Shown: positions 12,865 to 14,521 of the stretch, piece by piece
Position numbering within the stretch: position 1 is the stretch's first letter
Layout of the letters: every line of letters starts with the position of its first letter
Source: an uncultured Bacteroidales bacterium
GTDB lineage: Bacteria > Bacteroidota > Bacteroidia > Bacteroidales > UBA932
Length of the DNA: 14,521 bases
Assembly (NCBI GenBank): GCA_946530505.1
Contig: CAMNAD010000025.1
Location: forward strand, 1-14,521
Direction of reading: 5' to 3'
The notes under the pieces: generated by a model
The model's database searches: none
The model's input: only the letters and a program-made list of their open reading frames with translations
What the model was told of the DNA's origin: nothing
Made by a program: the position numbers and the translations under genes

Positions 12865-14313
12865 TTAAGCGAAAGGGAAAAGTTTGGTGAGCCAGAAGAA
12901 TCCGAGGATGAATCCAACCACGCCCACTATGATGCCCACCTTGGCCATGTCCTTGGTCTCCACCAGTCCGGTAGAAGATGCGATGGCATTCGGAGGGGTG
13001 GAAATCGGGAAGAGCATTGCGATGGAGGCGCATACGGCGATGAAGGAAATCATTGCCTGAGTGCCGCCGAGAGCTATGAAGCTTGCATTGTTTGCAGCAT
13101 CGGGATCCGCCATGCCTTCGGCCACCACGATAAGGATAGGGATAAGCAGGGCAGCAGTGGCGGAGTTGCTGATGAAGTTGGAAAGGAAGTAGCAGACTAG
13201 GCCGGCCACGATGAGCACGACAACCACGGACATGCTTCCGAAAGGAATAGCCTCGATGAGCACCTTTGCAAGGCCTGTACCCTGCAGGGCGGTACCGAGT
13301 GCAAAACCTCCGGCCACCAACCAGAGCACGCTCCAGTTGATTTCCTTGATATCTTCCTTGGTGAAAATTCCCGTGGCGGTAAGTACGCCGAGAGGAATGA
13401 GGGCGACCACGTTGGAGTTGATGTGGTGTATCTGCTCGGTCATCCAGAGGAGGATGGTGCCGATGAAGGTGACCCAGACGACGGTGGTCTTCCAGTCTTT
13501 CTTCCGCTTGTTCTCAGGGATGTTCAGCACGACCTCCTTGCTCTTGAAGGGGAAGAAGATCTGCAGGAGAACCCATGCGAAGAGAATCATGATGAGCACG
13601 TAAGGCACCATACGGAAAGTCCAGTCTGCAAAACCGACAGACTTGCCGGCATCCTCGAGGAAACGTACCGCAGTAGCGTTCGGAGGGGTTCCGATAGGGG
13701 TTCCGATACCACCGAGGTTTGCTGCAACAGGAATAGCCAGCGAAAGGCCGATGCGTCCCTTGTCATCTGCAGGAAGGGCGGCAAGCACGGGCGCCAGGAA
13801 CGCAAGCATCATGGCGGCGGTAGCGGTGTTGCTCATGAACATCGAGAAGATGGAGATGACCAGCAGGAAGCCGAGAAGCACCATCTTGGGCTTCTTTCCG
13901 AAAGGCTTCAGGAGGAAACGGGCCATGGTAACGTCCAGCCCGTATTTCTCCGCCATGATGGCAAGCACGAAACCACCGAGGAAAAGCATTACGACAGGAT
14001 CCGCGAAGGAAGCCATCAGGTCTTTGTAATTCACCAGTTTGCCGGCCTCGGGAGTGCAGAGGAAGCCGAGACCTTTGTTGGAGACGGTCAGCAGCGACAG
14101 CACTATCACCAGGAGGGAGGTTGTCCAGTTGGGAATAATCTCGAAGATCCACATCAGTGCAGCGAAAACGAACAATGCGATCACGCGCTGCTGGGTGGCG
14201 GTAAGGGCGTCGATGCCGAAGAACGATGTAGGCACAGCCCAGAGGAAAATCGTGGCTATCAGGACTATAGGCAGTAGCACACAATACTTGACATTGAATT
14301 TCTTGTCAGCCAT
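12865..14313 (-). CDS. DASS/SLC13-family sodium-coupled anion (dicarboxylate) symporter
   Basis: An inner membrane importer of di- or tricarboxylates or similar anions, driven by Na+. The 482-residue product has about 11-12 hydrophobic segments arranged as two related halves. The family's two Na+/substrate hairpin motifs are present: SNTATAAMM at 161 and SNSATAALL at 382, where the usual T of SNT is replaced by S in the second. The matching loops GTPIGTPPN (204-212) and PISTPPNAIA (437-446) are also present. The length is typical. The start ATG at 14313 is the only good one. It is followed after 10 nt by the porin gene. gdhA lies upstream on the same strand but is separated by a terminator. 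Confidence 0.95.
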   Translation of the reverse strand: MADKKFNVKYCVLLPIVLIATIFLWAVPTSFFGIDALTATQQRVIALFVFAALMWIFEIIPNWTTSLLVIVLSLLTVSNKGLGFLCTPEAGKLVNYKDLMASFADPVVMLFLGGFVLAIMAEKYGLDVTMARFLLKPFGKKPKMVLLGFLLVISIFSMFMSNTATAAMMLAFLAPVLAALPADDKGRIGLSLAIPVAANLGGIGTPIGTPPNATAVRFLEDAGKSVGFADWTFRMVPYVLIMILFAWVLLQIFFPFKSKEVVLNIPENKRKKDWKTTVVWVTFIGTILLWMTEQIHHINSNVVALIPLGVLTATGIFTKEDIKEINWSVLWLVAGGFALGTALQGTGLAKVLIEAIPFGSMSVVVVLIVAGLVCYFLSNFISNSATAALLIPILIVVAEGMADPDAANNASFIALGGTQAMISFIAVCASIAMLFPISTPPNAIASSTGLVETKDMAKVGIIVGVVGFILGFFWLTKLFPFA

Positions 14314-14340
14314 ATTTTAGTTAAACTGTATAATTCGCAC

Positions 14341-14371
14341 AAAAAATGCAACCGCCAATCAAGGCGGCTGC
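14341..14371 (-). terminator. Rho-independent terminator after gdhA
   Basis: The minus strand has GCAGCCGCC (14371-14363), loop TTGATT, and GGCGGTTGC (14356-14348). This is a 9-bp stem with one G.U pair, followed by ATTTTTTG. It lies about 43 nt after the gdhA stop. Its left arm abuts the candidate promoter box of the symporter gene at 14371-14378. Confidence 0.8.
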
Positions 14372-14401
14372 AAATTTAGTAATTATTTATAAATAATTAA
14401 A
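14371..14401 (-). promoter_or_regulatory. Candidate promoter of the symporter-porin operon
   Basis: TAAATTTG (14378-14371) matches TAnnTTTG, with TTTA (one mismatch from TTTG) exactly 19 bp upstream at 14401-14398. Initiation near 14365 would leave out most of the 5' arm of the terminator hairpin. The spacer contains a 20-bp perfect palindrome. Confidence 0.55.
14380..14399. repeat. 20-bp perfect AT-only palindrome
   Basis: TAATTATTTA at 14380-14389 is followed at once by its exact reverse complement. It sits in the spacer of the candidate promoter, between gdhA and its terminator. It may be an operator, or simple AT-rich sequence. Confidence 0.6.
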
Positions 14402-14413
14402 TTAAAACGCGGC

Positions 14414-14521
14414 TTAAATGATGCCCTGCTCAAGCATTGCGGTAGCGACCTTCATGAAACCGGCGATATTGGCACCTTTTACATAGTCGACGCTGCCGTC
14501 AGCGCGAGTCCCGAACTTGAC
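14414..14521 (-). CDS. gdhA: NADP-type glutamate dehydrogenase, C-terminal end (partial)
   Basis: The last 35 codons of a gene that enters from the right edge. The residues DYVKGANIAGFMKVATAMLEQGII match the C terminus of the hexameric NADP-dependent glutamate dehydrogenases, which make glutamate from 2-oxoglutarate and ammonia. The stop TAA is at 14416-14414. Only the tail is visible, so cofactor preference is taken from the family pattern of this C terminus. A terminator follows on the same strand. Confidence 0.88.
   Translation of the reverse strand, partial: VKFGTRADGSVDYVKGANIAGFMKVATAMLEQGII

Noticed and set aside
12018..12890. A 290-codon + strand open frame opposite the porin gene
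   Set aside because: It is antisense to a gene with a signal peptide and a barrel-type C terminus. No start signals or family pattern.
13423..14277. A 284-codon + strand open frame opposite the symporter gene
   Set aside because: Low-complexity charged translation, antisense to a clearly conserved DASS gene.

Overview
The window looks like chromosome of a member of the Bacteroidales. The promoters that can be read carry the Bacteroidetes -7 box TAnnTTTG (TATCTTTG twice), ideally with TTTG 19 bp upstream. Shine-Dalgarno sequences are essentially absent. The protein families (C-terminal tail of an NADP-type glutamate dehydrogenase, a DcaP-like porin, TolC/HlyD/ABC-2 efflux) also fit. I cannot name a genus from sequence alone.

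Left part (1-2863): the last codons of an unrecognised + strand gene, then a 388-nt stretch without an intact gene. That stretch holds a short fragment resembling the YdeI/OmpD-associated family and two tandem AT-rich hairpins. On the - strand there is a housekeeping block, in transcription order grpE, dnaJ, rplS and tRNA-Arg(ACG). grpE and rplS each have their own promoter. The tRNA begins 12 nt after the rplS stop and is followed by a rho-independent terminator.

Middle (2864-7951): a tightly packed - strand operon for a tripartite efflux/export machine: TolC-like outer membrane factor, HlyD-like periplasmic adaptor and two paralogous ABC-2 permeases. No ATPase gene is present. Divergent from it (8027-11592, + strand) are an AraC-family regulator, a MATE exporter and a PatB/MalY-type PLP C-S lyase. 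The last two overlap by one base (TAATG). Three TAAAAAGG-like repeats lie in phase on the helix in the divergent control region and are the best candidate for the AraC regulator's site.

Right part (11595-14521, - strand): the end of gdhA with its terminator, then a two-gene unit for a DASS/SLC13 sodium-coupled anion (probably dicarboxylate) symporter and a DcaP-like outer membrane porin. Together these could form an uptake route across both membranes. The porin gene converges on the C-S lyase gene with only 2 bp between the stop codons, and the likely porin terminator sits inside the lyase coding end.

No insertion sequence, CRISPR array, integrase or phage gene was seen. The most interesting signals are regulatory and structural: a promoter abutting a terminator upstream of the symporter gene, a 13-bp hairpin at the start of the grpE mRNA, an A19:U56 replacement in the tRNA, the ATPase-less export operon and the AraC-site repeats.
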